Source: an uncultured Candidatus Altimarinota bacterium (GTDB taxonomy: Bacteria; Patescibacteriota; Gracilibacteria; BD1-5; UBA6164). From it: a stretch of DNA of 47,222 bases. The translations under genes and the position numbers were made by a program. How positions within the stretch are numbered: position 1 is the first letter of the stretch; each line of letters begins with the position of its first letter. Below, piece by piece: positions 29,246 through 41,924 of the stretch. The stretch is taken from positions 1 through 47,222 of the forward strand of contig CALLPL010000019.1 in the NCBI GenBank assembly GCA_938015455.1, in the 5' to 3' direction. The notes under the pieces are model-generated. The model did not search any database and had not been told where the DNA came from. It worked only from the letters and a program-made list of their open reading frames with translations.

Positions 29246-31078
29246 ATGAATAAAGAACAATTTGAAGAAAATATTGGAAAGATTCACAAAATTTTTGAGG
29301 AAAATGAAAAGCATCTGTGAGAACTTTCGAAATGAATCTCTGCTGAGTGATCTCAGAGGGAAATACTTGATGATTTTCTAAATACGCTTGGTTTAGAAAA
29401 AAACTCTGAAACTCGCTTTGCTACGAGCGCACGTATTTGCAGTAAGCACTTTGAACCACTAGATATTTACCTGGAAAAAATATGAAAGAGTAGGCAAGAA
29501 AGAGATATACTCTTTGAAGCATCATATATCTATGTGAGTCAGTATTATCAAAAGCTTCAAAAAAAGATGCTTGATAATATCAGAGATCAAAAGCTATTAC
29601 CTGATTTTTATATGTGTATTTTCACATATACGCACAAGCTTTGAAAGTTATACTCGGATCTCTTTTTGAAATGGAACCGAAAACTCCTCTTTGAACAAAA
29701 TAGGAGCTTAGAAGAAAAATTTGAACAAGATAGTGATGCTATTCTTGCGTCACTACAAGAACATAATCTCTTTGATACGGGACATCACTCAGAGAGAGCT
29801 GATAGGTGTTACTCCCTACTTATAGAAAAAAACTGAAAACTGCTTTCACAGACATATGCTGCAGTATTCCCTCAGGAGGTAGGAGATATATTAAGCATGT
29901 ATGATGAGTTTATTGGGGTACTCTTAAAACTGAATGATGAAGTATATGATGCGAAAGAAAAATATATTAAATATTTTAAGGCTATTAAATTAGCTCTATG
30001 AGAGCTGGATCCGAATCTTTGCGTTGAAAAATGGACAGATGTAGATATAGCGTGGATGGCTATTAATACTCCAGTTCAACCTGGGCATATGATGGAATAT
30101 TATGAAGATAAATATAGAAAAGCCGTTGCAATCGAATTTGATCTTAGGCTCGATGATCCATCACTCTTCACTTCAACTGTATCAGAAGATATAGAGGCAA
30201 TGTATGAAACTATGTATGATGAGATAGGACGAGATAATTTTCCTGAGAGTTACAAATACTCACTTCAAAATCAAAAAAGTGTCGGGCTTCATATATGAGC
30301 TCCCGTTCTGCAGTATGGGGCATTTCTTTGCGGAGCGTATAGCGCCCAAGTAGTTCCAAATGATGATGAGGTGAGTAAAGTACATGGGAAGAAAATTTTT
30401 GCCTTTCCAAAATTTGTACTCGAAAGTAAGAGGCTCGCTCCAAAGATGAAACTGGATACAAAAATATTTTCTCAGGAAATTTTAGAAAAATACTATGATT
30501 TTTTGCACAGAAATGACGAGAGTTTTTATAAAGTATATGACACAGAAACGATAGGTCACGAGTTTGGCCATACTCTCTGGCTTACTCCTGGATGTGAGGT
30601 AAAGATGAATGAGTCAGGGCAGTTTAAAAATATAGAAGAATTCAAAGCAACAGCAGGAGGACTTGTCGCGTATTTCTTTTCTGCGAGTATAGAGCTCAAT
30701 GAAGTTCTTCTTCTTGATCACATTATGCGCTGTGTAAAAATGATGCGTTATAGGGGGGTAGAAGATGTTACTCCATATTATTGTGAATGCCTAATTCACC
30801 TGCATATACTTTTTGAATCAGAGATTATATCCTACGAGTCAGGAAAAATTGAACTACATAATACAGACGAAAATTTTGAAACACTTAAAAATCTTTATAC
30901 AGCTACGTATACGCAGCAGATATTTACTTACCTCAATCAAATGGATGCAATGAACTTTTTAGGTGAGTTTACACTTAAAGAAGAGGGAATATTTTTCCCA
31001 AAAGACAAAGATGTCAGAAAATTTATAGATACATATTACAAACTCTATAAGAAGATTGGGAATGATATACAGGAGTAA
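29246..31078 (+). CDS. CiaB-like zincin metalloprotein
   Basis: A 610-residue soluble protein with a zinc-protease motif H438-EFGH-442 in TETIGHEFGHTLWLT and a downstream acidic helix (NIEEFKATAGGLVAYFF) likely to give the third ligand. Length and pattern fit the CiaB (Campylobacter invasion antigen B) family, with the M49 dipeptidyl-peptidase III family as an alternative. A direct peptidase activity is inferred from the motif only. Eight or so TGA glycines. recQ starts 3 nt after the stop. Confidence 0.65.
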
Positions 31079-31081
31079 ATT

Positions 31082-33418
<2,337 letters not shown>

Positions 33419-33431
33419 GAGTAGTATAAAT

Positions 33432-33459
33432 TTGACATTTAGCTATAAATATTTATTTT
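33432..33459 (+). promoter_or_regulatory. Probable promoter
   Basis: TTGACA at 33432-33437 and TATTTT 16 nt downstream, about 15 nt before the start of the gene at 33475. The -10 box is weak and the distance is short. Confidence 0.4.
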
Positions 33460-33474
33460 AGTTAAAAAATATTT

Positions 33475-35076
33475 ATGGGAAGAGGAGTTTTTACATTCTC
33501 TGATGTATGAGCTGGAATTGAGTCTTGAGCTCAAGGTCTTTATTTAGACGGTCTTGGTCCAATTGGTTCTTATACGCAGCAAGTTATAGCATATATTTGT
33601 TGAGAAATACGTAGAGCTCAAGGAAAGCCTAAGAGACGTAAGTGAAAAAATAGAAATAAAAGTAGAGGGAGAATATTTAATCCAATATTTCGAGCTCGTG
33701 ACACGAACTCAGAAACCTTTGAAGAGCTTAATGGAGGGGGTATATGAGTTGTTCCAGTGGCAAATGAAATATGACTGGTGGTAAATTGAAATCCTGCTGT
33801 TATATATGAGTTACTAAATCAATGAGATAAACTCAATATGTATACTCGAGTATACCGTCTTAAAATTCGTCATGTTTTAGCATGTCTTGATGATCCAACA
33901 GTTAAAGATATATTAGACCTTTGTTCAGATTCTCTCTTATTAAATATGGATCGTGAAACAAAAATTTGAGATATAGAAATGCTAGATGACCATAGACTAC
34001 TAACAGATATTGATAAAGAGACAAAATTATGAGATATACTATCTCTTGTAGATGACCCACTTTTAAAAAACTTAGATGAAAGTGAGAAACTTTATTGAAT
34101 AGAAGGTATTCAGTCTCATAAGCTTTTGCAATACATAGCTTATAAGACAGAAATAGAGGATATTACCTCAGTTCATTCACATCCTCAAGCAATAGCACAG
34201 TGTATGAAAAAGCTTATCGAATTATTAGGTTGTGTTGATACTGAAACTATTGATGAACATCATGAATGACCTGAGGTATGAGAAGCGATGATATGTACAT
34301 CCTTAGAATGGAAACAACATTATTCGCAAGTAGAGGGAAATATTCTTATGGCTAGAAGATTTCAGGATGATCAGAGAGATACTGATGAGGAAGGAAACAA
34401 GATTCAAGGATATTCAATATTTACAAGGCAAAGTTCTAAAATCCCAGTAGTGCCAGAAGCTGGTAAAAAATGAATGGTTCCAGATGAGTATACATGAATG
34501 ATAAAAAAAGTTATAGGAACAGAACAGGCACTTGAAGCCTGTAAGGATCATATTCCAACACTAGATACAGTAAAGCGTATTGAAGAAAAATCAACTACAT
34601 GTCATATTGAAGAATTAAAAAGAAGGGGAGCAGTTCTTTGTAGTGAGGAAGCAGCTCGTGAAAAAGGCTTAAAAATTCTACATAGACAGTTTTGCCCCGT
34701 CGATAATTATACATATTTTATTATGGCTTATAAATGAAAGAAACAAAATATACCATGAATTACTTGAGAAGGAAAAGACAACATGGTTCATACTATTGAT
34801 CCAGACGATCCATTATCAAATAATAATATAGAGCAGAAGCTCAAAATTTGTATTATAGATTTAGTTGATCCTGGGAGTGAAGAAAGAATAAAAGAGATAT
34901 TACAAGCGGAGTTAAGGAGAGGAAAGATAAAACTTCCTTTTGAGAAGATTGAAGTATTTAAAGGGCGAAAAATGTTTACATGAATTATGGACGTTACGAG
35001 TATGACTAATAGTGATTTTAGTGAGCTTAAAAAAAGTATCAATCAAGAATCAGGTGATATCAAGGTATTGGGATAA
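33475..35076 (+). CDS. Divergent prephenate-dehydratase-like protein with internal repeats
   Basis: A 533-residue protein. Segments recall prephenate dehydratase (PDT): GPIGSYTQQVIAYI near the start, GVVPVANEIGLVVNG (as in P.ENS..G.V), and SVHSHPQAIAQCMKKLIELL (as in SHPQAL.QC). The later CSEEAAREKGLKILHRQF plus NYTYFIMAYK recall the N.T.F end of the fold. Residues 154-237 are four tandem 21-residue repeats. The last ~100 residues may be a small regulatory domain. The strict catalytic Thr-Arg-Phe is not seen, so dehydratase activity is doubtful. Over a dozen TGA glycines. The similar gene at 35142 follows by 65 nt. Confidence 0.55.
33934..34185 (+). repeat. Four tandem 21-codon repeats inside the PDT-like gene
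   Basis: Units of exactly 63 nt: LLLNMDRETKIGDIEMLD..., LLTDIDKETKLGDILSLV..., LLKNLDESEKLYGIEGIQ... and LLQYIAYKTEIEDITSVH.... The last unit runs directly into the SHPQA motif, suggesting the array grew by duplicating that segment. Confidence 0.7.
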
Positions 35077-35080
35077 TTTA

Positions 35081-35108
35081 TTGACTTTACGTATATTTTT
35101 ATTATAAA
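35081..35108 (+). promoter_or_regulatory. Promoter of the second PDT-like gene
   Basis: TTGACT (35081-35086), 16 nt, TATAAA (35103-35108), about 34 nt upstream of the start codon. Confidence 0.7.
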
Positions 35109-35141
35109 TATATAAAGTTTTATTTGTATGCTTAGCTTTTA

Positions 35142-36167
35142 ATGCCTCTAAAACAAAAAACTGTTTGATATTTGCTTCCTGATGAACAGACCTATGGATG
35201 GCTTTTTGGAAAGTATCTAGAAGAAACCATGTGAATAGACCTGGGTTTAGTATGAGTGCAGTCTCAGACAAGTCTACTTATTGATATACTTACCGGTGAA
35301 TCTGAGCATTCATGAGGAATCTTTCCTTATAGTAACAATAACAGTCAGGGGTATGTATCGGAAATAGGCAACGTTATACAACGTTTTGCAAGAACTATTA
35401 ATTGAGAAAGACAGAGAATGGTACCAGAGCAACTTATTGCAATGGGTAGAGTTCCTATTGAGCAGTGCCTTATTTGAAAAAAAGAGATAGATATAAGATC
35501 AGCAAAAAAGCTTTATGTGCATTCTGCTTCACTCATACAGGTTGCTTCATGGGTGAAGAAGAATATTGGACCAATTATAACAAGTGATTGTGAAGCAAGT
35601 AAAGAAGGAATAGTAGCAATCGAATGTGATTCAAATGGAGATGCTATTAATAGAGCTATATATGATGACGACCCATGTGCCCTAGGGGTATGACCAGAAT
35701 TTGCTGTAAAGCAGTGAGTAGTTCTCAGAAAGTGAATTGATAATAACTCAAATAGTGAGACAAGCTTTGCTGTTATTTCAAATCCAGATAATCCACTTAT
35801 TCTACCAGAATATGAACACAAGGGAGACTTTTGAGCTATTTCGTATGCAAAAGTAAGTCAACTGTGAGATTCCCAAATCCCGGTAGCATTACAACTTTAT
35901 AACATCAAAAGGTATGGGAATAGAACAATGCCTTCTCCAAAAAGCTGAATGGCAGTAATCTGAAAAGATGTTGAGGCTCATTCTAGAGCAGATTTAGAGG
36001 CATTTTTAGATGCATTAAATCGGTGATTGCCTTGAATGAAAATTGAGGGATATATGGAAGACCGACATGTTACGCTAGAATGAGATTGAGTAGAGGAACA
36101 TCAATATGTTGGACCATGTCGACTATTTAATATCCCTAGAGACTATTTGCCAACACAAGCTGTATAA
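35142..36167 (+). CDS. Prephenate-dehydratase-like protein with ACT-like domain
   Basis: A 341-residue protein following the PDT plan. GIFPYSNNNSQGYVSEIGNV matches P.ENS..G.V....D.l. MVPEQLIAMGRVPIEQCLIG, then LYVHSASLIQVASWVKKNIG (SHpqaL..c..wl), IECDSNGDAINRAI, and DNNSNSETSFAVISN (N.TsF) follow. Residues ~255-315 look like an ACT domain (GMAVIGKDVEAHSRADLEAF; LPGMKIEGYMEDR). PDTs make phenylpyruvate from prephenate with Phe control by ACT; the classical TRF triplet is TSF here. Its last 32 nt overlap the opposite-strand PAS gene. About fifteen TGA glycines. Confidence 0.62.
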
Positions 36168-37728
36168 TTTTGGCATACCTTTCAATAAATTCATTTTCAA
36201 ATATTTCGAGTTTCTTATCGGCTTTAGTATAGAGTGAGAGACTTCCAACGAGTTTTCATTTGCAGGTAAGGGGAATGAGCAGAAGGGAAGTGAGGTTATT
36301 TTTACGTGCGAGAGAGAGTGATTGATGTAGGGGCTCTTTATTGAGGTCCATGATTTTGAGAGGAGTACGATTTTTGAAGGCTTTCTCAATAAGGCTTTTT
36401 TTGAATTTGAGTGTACTTTTTCCTTCCCATCCTTCAGAAAAACCGAAACTTGAAACTATCCTTAGATTATCATATTTTTTATCATAAACTCGGAGTGCAC
36501 AAGCATCTACTCGTGTCAGCATGATGACCGATGTTACGATGAAGTCCCCAATACTCTTTGTGTCGTAGTGATAGTTTTCAAACATCTCGAGGAGGTCAAA
36601 TATATAGTCTGATTGTCTCTTGATAATTCCGATTCACTCATAGACCTCTCGAATTTTCTTATATTTTGATTCGATTTCTTCTTCGATCTTTCGATGATTG
36701 GTGATGTCTCGACATATGAGGAGATAGGAGATAATCTTCTTCTTTTTAACATCTAGTATTGGAGTCTGAGTAATGGATATGTCCATTTTAGACTTATTTT
36801 TATGCTTAGCTTTGAGTTCATATTTTGTAATAACTTCAGAGTCAGTGATAATTTGTGCGATATCTTTTTTAAGGAAAAAGAGAGAGAGATTTTTCTGAAT
36901 CACTTCATCATGTTTCATTCCAAATATCATTTGTGCTCATTTATTCCAAAAGGTAATATCTCCTTTTGTATCACAGATCACTATTCCATCTGTTGAATAT
37001 TGTACAGCATTATAGAGAACCTTTTCATTTTCCTCTTTCGCTTTCATCTCACGCATATCAGTCATGATACCAATGGTTCCTCCACCTGGGAGGGGAGTCC
37101 CATTGAGTGTTATAGGAATAACATTTCAAAGTTTTGTAACGATGTTGATACTATAACTTGAACTCTTTCATTTTTTTCGTTCTTTTTCATCAACATGTGC
37201 AACGAGTTTTTGACTCTCTTTATCGAGAAAGCTATTGGCTGAAAAACCGACTATTTCTTGTGATGTTTTCCCGAGGAGATTACAGAGTTTTGGATTTGCG
37301 TAGACGACTTCTTGATTACTATTTGTCATACATACAGCCTCATCCATATGTTCGATAAGTTGTTCGTATATTTCTCGCTGCCTTTTAGTTTTTCGGATAT
37401 CAGTCATGATACCGATACTACTTCCATCAGGGAGAGGAGTTCCGTTTAAAACGATAGGGATAATTTCTCCTGATTTTGTTTTGAGATTGATACTATATCG
37501 TGAACTTTCTCATTTTTTGCGTTTCTGTGTACTTTCTCGCTCCATTCTCTTTCTACTTTCCTCATCTACAAAATCCCAGGTAGAGAGAGTAAGAATTTCT
37601 TTTTCACTATAGCCCAAAAGTTTACAAAACTTAGGATTTGCATACAAGGTGTTTTCGTTTTTATCCGACATACAGACAGCTTCGTCCATATGCTCTACCA
37701 GTTTCTTGTAAATTATGCTATCTACCAT
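36136..37728 (-). CDS. PAS-PAS-PAS-GAF sensor protein
   Basis: A 530-residue soluble protein. Two near-identical PAS units (EHMDEAVCMSDKNENTLYAN and EHMDEAVCMTNSNQEVVYAN), each followed by YSIN..TK.G..IPI.LNGTPLP, lie at ~10-115 and ~120-240. A third PAS starts around DGIVICDTKGDITFWNKGAQ. A short coiled coil then leads to a GAF-like domain (VIMLTRVDACALRVYDKKYD; LTSLLLIPLTCKGKLVGSLS). There is no kinase, GGDEF or EAL output. The start is 5 nt downstream of the RelA-like gene, so it may sense a signal for ppGpp control. Three TGA in the frame, all read as Gly. Confidence 0.83.
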
Positions 37729-37733
37729 GTGTT

Positions 37734-38798
37734 TTATTTAGTTATTATTTTTATAGAGTCAAAGTTTTGAATCTGATAATTTAGGGATTGATTTTGTTTA
37801 TTCACTACTGCAATACGAGCCTTTTTTGCGAGTCAACTGTGTACTTTTTCAGCAAAATCTTTAATCGTACTCCCACGTCTGAGTCTTATTATGTCTCACA
37901 TAGGAGTGAGACAATAGATAAATGGATTTTTTTGGATAGTCTCCGTAACATACTCCATATGTGAGAGTAATTTACGCTCTTTATCAGTGATCATTTTAGA
38001 TTTTTTGTCACTACTGTAGAGGAAATGAGCTGCTATACCACCCTCAGCGATATCGTGCATAAATCTTGTACGGATCTGAATTTCAGCGATGAGGTCGAAA
38101 TCAGGGATGAGACCAATGAGCCCAGTATGAATCGACTGGTATCCATTGATTTTTGGGATAGAAACATAGTCCTTGTATCTCCGAGGAACAGGAGTAAAGC
38201 TATCATGCAAAATATTGAGTGCTTCAAAGCAGTCTTCTATTGTTCCGTTTATGATAATGCGAAAGGCAAAAATATCACTGAGAGAAAATACATCTTGGAT
38301 ATCCTTTTTCTGACATTTCTTGTAAATACTCAGTATATTCTTATACCTTCACAGGATCTCTGCTTCTATGTGATTCCTCTTAAGTTTATCTCACAGCACG
38401 TTATAGACTTCCTCAATAATCTTTTCTGACTTTTCCTGATAGGCATCTAAAGCATTCTTGAGTCGCTTATACTCTCTTGGCTTTGTGATAGCAAAACACA
38501 AATCATCAAGCTCGAGTTTTTCCTCATATAAACCAAATCTCTCACATAAATAAGAGAAGACATGCAGGTATCTACGAGCCATCTTCTCACGTTTTTCAGA
38601 TTCTGGATTTTTAAGTTCAGTTTTGATGATACCTATAAACTTTGTGAGTCTCTCTGGGTAACTAGAAAACTCTTGCAAGAGATACTCACTCAGCAGAGCA
38701 TGATTTTTAACCCCTCTCCTCATATTATACAGAAGCCGCAGAAGTTCACTATAGTCCTCCTGTCTCACAGCATCTATATGTCTCGAGTTTTGGCTCAT
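37734..38798 (-). CDS. RelA/SpoT-family (p)ppGpp synthetase, synthetase-TGS form
   Basis: A 354-residue protein. The synthetase domain is clear: RYKNILSIYKKCQKKDIQDV, SLSDIFAFRIIING, RRYKDYVSIPKINGYQSIHT, AEIQIRTRFMHDIAEGGIAA. A TGS domain ends the protein (IYCLTPMGDIIRLRRGSTIK). The region before it (residues 1-100) resembles the end of the HD hydrolase domain but lacks its HD residues. It should therefore make but not degrade (p)ppGpp. No ACT/RIS domain. Two TGA glycines (after VYNVL and in LTPMG). The PAS/GAF gene follows in the same operon. Confidence 0.88.
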
Positions 38799-38920
38799 AA
38801 ATATATCTACGTTAGCTATGTTTATATACTACCTATTCCAGAGAAAAATCAAGCTTGAGTATTAATATGAAATTAATAAAAAACTCTCTCCTAAATTAAT
38901 AGAAGAGATCTTTGTCTAAA

Positions 38921-38959
38921 TTTTTTTAAAAAAAGATCGGGTCCAAGAGGGACCCGATC
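38921..38959 (-). terminator. Orphan strong terminator
   Basis: On the minus strand GATCGGGTCC-CTCTT-GGACCCGATC is followed by T7. No minus-strand gene lies above it; the nearest upstream features are the opposite-strand sanA start at 39032 and ~70 nt of spacer. Confidence 0.75.
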
Positions 38960-39031
38960 AAAAGATTCAGAATCTGAGAAATGTTTTATTACTGGCTTGT
39001 ATTTATGGTAAAAAGTAATAGCATAAAAAAT

Positions 39032-39670
39032 ATGAAAAAAACCTTGAAAAGTCTTTTGGTGTTTACGGTTTTCTGAATAATTTTCGTTATCAGTGTAAAC
39101 CTGTATATCATCTCCTATGCAAATGAATATATATATGACATATATTCTCTCCCACGAAAGTCAGTATGATTGGTCCTTGGGGCTTCAGTATTGCCTGATG
39201 GGCGACCAAGTGGGATTTTGCAGGATAGACTGGACTCAGCTTTTGAGGCATATAACACAGAAAAGTATAAGAGAGTAAAGAACATACTCGTGAGTGGGGA
39301 TAATTCTGAGGAAGACTATAACGAGTCAGATAATATGGCAGCTTACCTGGTAGAGAAGGGAATTCCAGAGGGTGTTATCTATATAGATTACGCTGGTTTT
39401 GATACCTATGACTCTATGTATAGAGCGCAGTATATATTTTGAGTAAGCGATATGACAATATTTACCCAAGAGTATCACCTGAGTCGAAGTATCTATATAG
39501 CAAGAAAGCTCGGGATAGATGCAGTTGGCTACGTCTCTGATAAACATACTTACGCAAAAATACGAAAATTTCAAACCCGTGAGGTACTCTCCAGAGTGAA
39601 GGCATTCTTTGATGTAGAGATTTTAAAGAGTAAGCCGAAGTTTTTAGGTGAAAAGATAACTATACAGTAA
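39032..39670 (+). CDS. sanA: SanA/YdcF-family (DUF218) membrane-anchored protein
   Basis: A 212-residue protein with one N-terminal helix (residues 8-30). A DUF218 domain typical of SanA follows: VGLVLGASVLPDGRPSGILQ, VKNILVSGDNSEEDYNESDN, IYIDYAGFDTYDSMYRAQYI, FTQEYHLSRSIYIARKLGID. SanA-type proteins influence envelope permeability (vancomycin exclusion), mechanism unknown. yaaA begins 1 nt after the stop. Confidence 0.85.
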
Positions 39671-39671
39671 G

Positions 39672-40388
39672 ATGAAAATAATATATCTACTCCCTCCGTC
39701 TGAGGGGAAAAATAATGGATGAAAACGATGAGAAGAAAAATGCTCTTTTCTCTTTTTAAAACCAAGAGATATTGCAATAAATGTCAGTCCGAAAGATCTT
39801 AAGTGTACAGGAAAAAGGTATGAAGAAGGAGTAGAATTAAATAAGGAACTTTGTAAAATTATTCCACCAATATGATATGATAGAGCGAACCCAGAAGATT
39901 TCTTGGTAGAAGTTCTTTCATCGATATCGCGCTATAGTTGAGTTATGTATAATGCAATTAACTATGCAGGAATGAGTAATAACTCAAAGAAGTATTTTGA
40001 TTCAAACTTTCTGATTTTATCAGGAATGTATGGTCTTTTAAGACCACTAGATATGATAGGGAACTATAAACTCCCAATAGAATCAAAAGGCTTATATGCA
40101 TTCTGGAACAGTAAAATCACAGACACTCTTAATAGTTTGGGTGCTGATATCATAGTTGACCTACTTCCTAATAGTTATAAAAAAATGATAAGCTGGAAAG
40201 ATATCACATCTCAAATAGTGAAAATAGATTTTTATAACGGAAATAAGAAGCTCACTCATGGAGTAAAGAAGGTAAAAGGAGAGTTTATTCATAATATTTG
40301 TAATAAATCTTATACATCTCTTAAGGATTTTCCAGGAAAAAAGATAAAGATTTCAGAAAATGAATATCATATTTCCATTATTATGTAA
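39672..40388 (+). CDS. yaaA: YaaA-family peroxide stress protein (DUF328)
   Basis: A 238-residue protein with the family start IIYLLPPSEGKN (LSPAK-like) and the conserved MYNAINYAGMSNNSKKYFDS, FLILSGMYGLLRPLDMIGNY, VDLLPNSYKKMI and KIDFYNGNKKLTHGVKKVKG. YaaA reduces intracellular free iron and DNA damage under peroxide in E. coli; the biochemical activity is DNA-binding. TGA glycines include those after NNG and RYS. Middle gene of the sanA-yaaA-hydrolase unit. Confidence 0.88.
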
Positions 40389-40394
40389 GAAAGT

Positions 40395-41906
40395 ATGAAA
40401 AACAAAGTAAATGCCACCATTGAAAAGACAGAAAGAGTTAAGAAAATTTGAAGGTCTCTCTTTCGTATTGTCGTAGTACTTTTCATGGTATTTTCATGTA
40501 TATATATTGTTTTTTTTATATTTTCAAAGCAAATAGAGAGTTACTTATATTTCCCTGGAGCATACAAAGAAGCTTCATGAAATATTCCTGAACTCCCAAG
40601 CGACTGGGAAAAAATATATTTCGAAATAGAAGGAGAGCAAGTTTTTTGAGTATATATAGATAATAAGGCAAAAGAAACAATATATTTCTTCCATGGAAAT
40701 GGGGGAGACCTGAGATATTTTAGTGAAGCAATAGATATCTATCTTTCTTGGTGATACAACGTTTTAGCACTTGAATACCCATGATATGCAGGTCTAAAAG
40801 GATATCCAACAGCTGAAAATATAACACTTGCTGCTGCTGAGCTCTACGAGCTTGCTCAGGAGAAATATTCTCTAAAAGATGAAACTACCTTTGTATGGTG
40901 ATACTCGATTTGAGCTGGCCTCGCTGCCAGCTTTGTAAAGAGCTCAGAATTTCCTGTGTTAGTTTTAGAGTCTCCTTACACCTCGTGGTATGATCTAGCT
41001 CGTGATAGGATTGGTTTCATCCCACAAAGATTTTTATGAATTGATAATAATTTTGATACTGAAAGAAATCTCTCCTCTTATAATGGGAAGGTTCTTATAG
41101 TCCATGGAGAAAGAGATAGTGTGATTCCAGTTTTGCATACGTATAGATTACAAGAAGCAGTAGAAGAAAAGATAACAGCCGTTGTAGACCCTAAAGGGGA
41201 TCATTTTAATCTTTTAGATAACCCAGAAAATACTTCAAAAATAGAGTATTTTTTAGAGAATAAAGAACTAGATCTAAAAGAATATGAAGCAGATCAAAAG
41301 CTTATCAAACTCCGAGAAGTAATAGAACTAGATATTTCTTCGGATGAATCTTATACAAAATACGTTGACCCAAATGTTGCATATAATCAGCGAGACTATA
41401 TCCCAGGAGATATGAGAGCACTCGATAAGACTCACGTGCGAGACATAAAATGAGACCTAAAGCTCCGCAGGGAAGCAGCAGCAAGTTTCGAGTGGCTAGC
41501 TCAAGACTTTTATAACATTTTTTGAAAAAAAATAGATGTTGTTAGTAGTTACAGAAGCTATAGCTATCAAGCTGGAATCAAATCAAGAGGCTGCCCTGAT
41601 AATCTTTGCGCGAAGGCCTGACATTCTGAACACCAATGATGACTTGCTATTGATTTATGGTCGGCATCAAGTATCTGAGAGTGGCAAAAAAACGAAACAC
41701 TACAATCGTATTATAATTGGCTTTGAGAAAATGCACATCTTTATGGTTGGCATAATCCCTATAGGAATTGAGTGGATATTGATGGATATGAACCTGAACC
41801 TTGGCATTGGAGATATCTTTGACCTGATTTATCAAGATATCTTTACCAGCAAGATGTAACTTTTGCTCAGTATTATAAAGCTCGCATCAGAGCTCCTAGT
41901 TACTAG
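40395..41906 (+). CDS. Fusion of alpha/beta hydrolase and VanY D,D-carboxypeptidase
   Basis: A 503-residue protein. An N-terminal helix (residues ~22-45) anchors it. Residues ~70-300 are an alpha/beta hydrolase with oxyanion FFHGNGG, nucleophile S171 in GYSIGAG, and likely Asp (VHGERDSVIP) and His (KGDHFNLLDN). Residues ~345-503 are a VanY/D-alanyl-D-alanine carboxypeptidase: VVSSYRSYSYQAGI, SEHQGGLAID (zinc His413 and Asp), and EPWHWRY. Two consecutive TGA code the GG of SEHQGG. It probably acts on cell-wall peptides outside the membrane. Over fifteen TGA; the true end is TAG at 41904. Confidence 0.87.
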
Positions 41907-41924
41907 AATTTGAAATAAAAAAAC

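Noticed and set aside
38025-38429. 134-codon + frame opposite the RelA-like gene
   Set aside because: It is antisense to the conserved synthetase domain; no independent evidence.
41536-41859. 107-codon open frame starting at ATG in a different frame
   Set aside because: It is a shadow of the VanY domain, whose motifs SEHQGGLAID and EPWHWRY lie in the 40395 frame.
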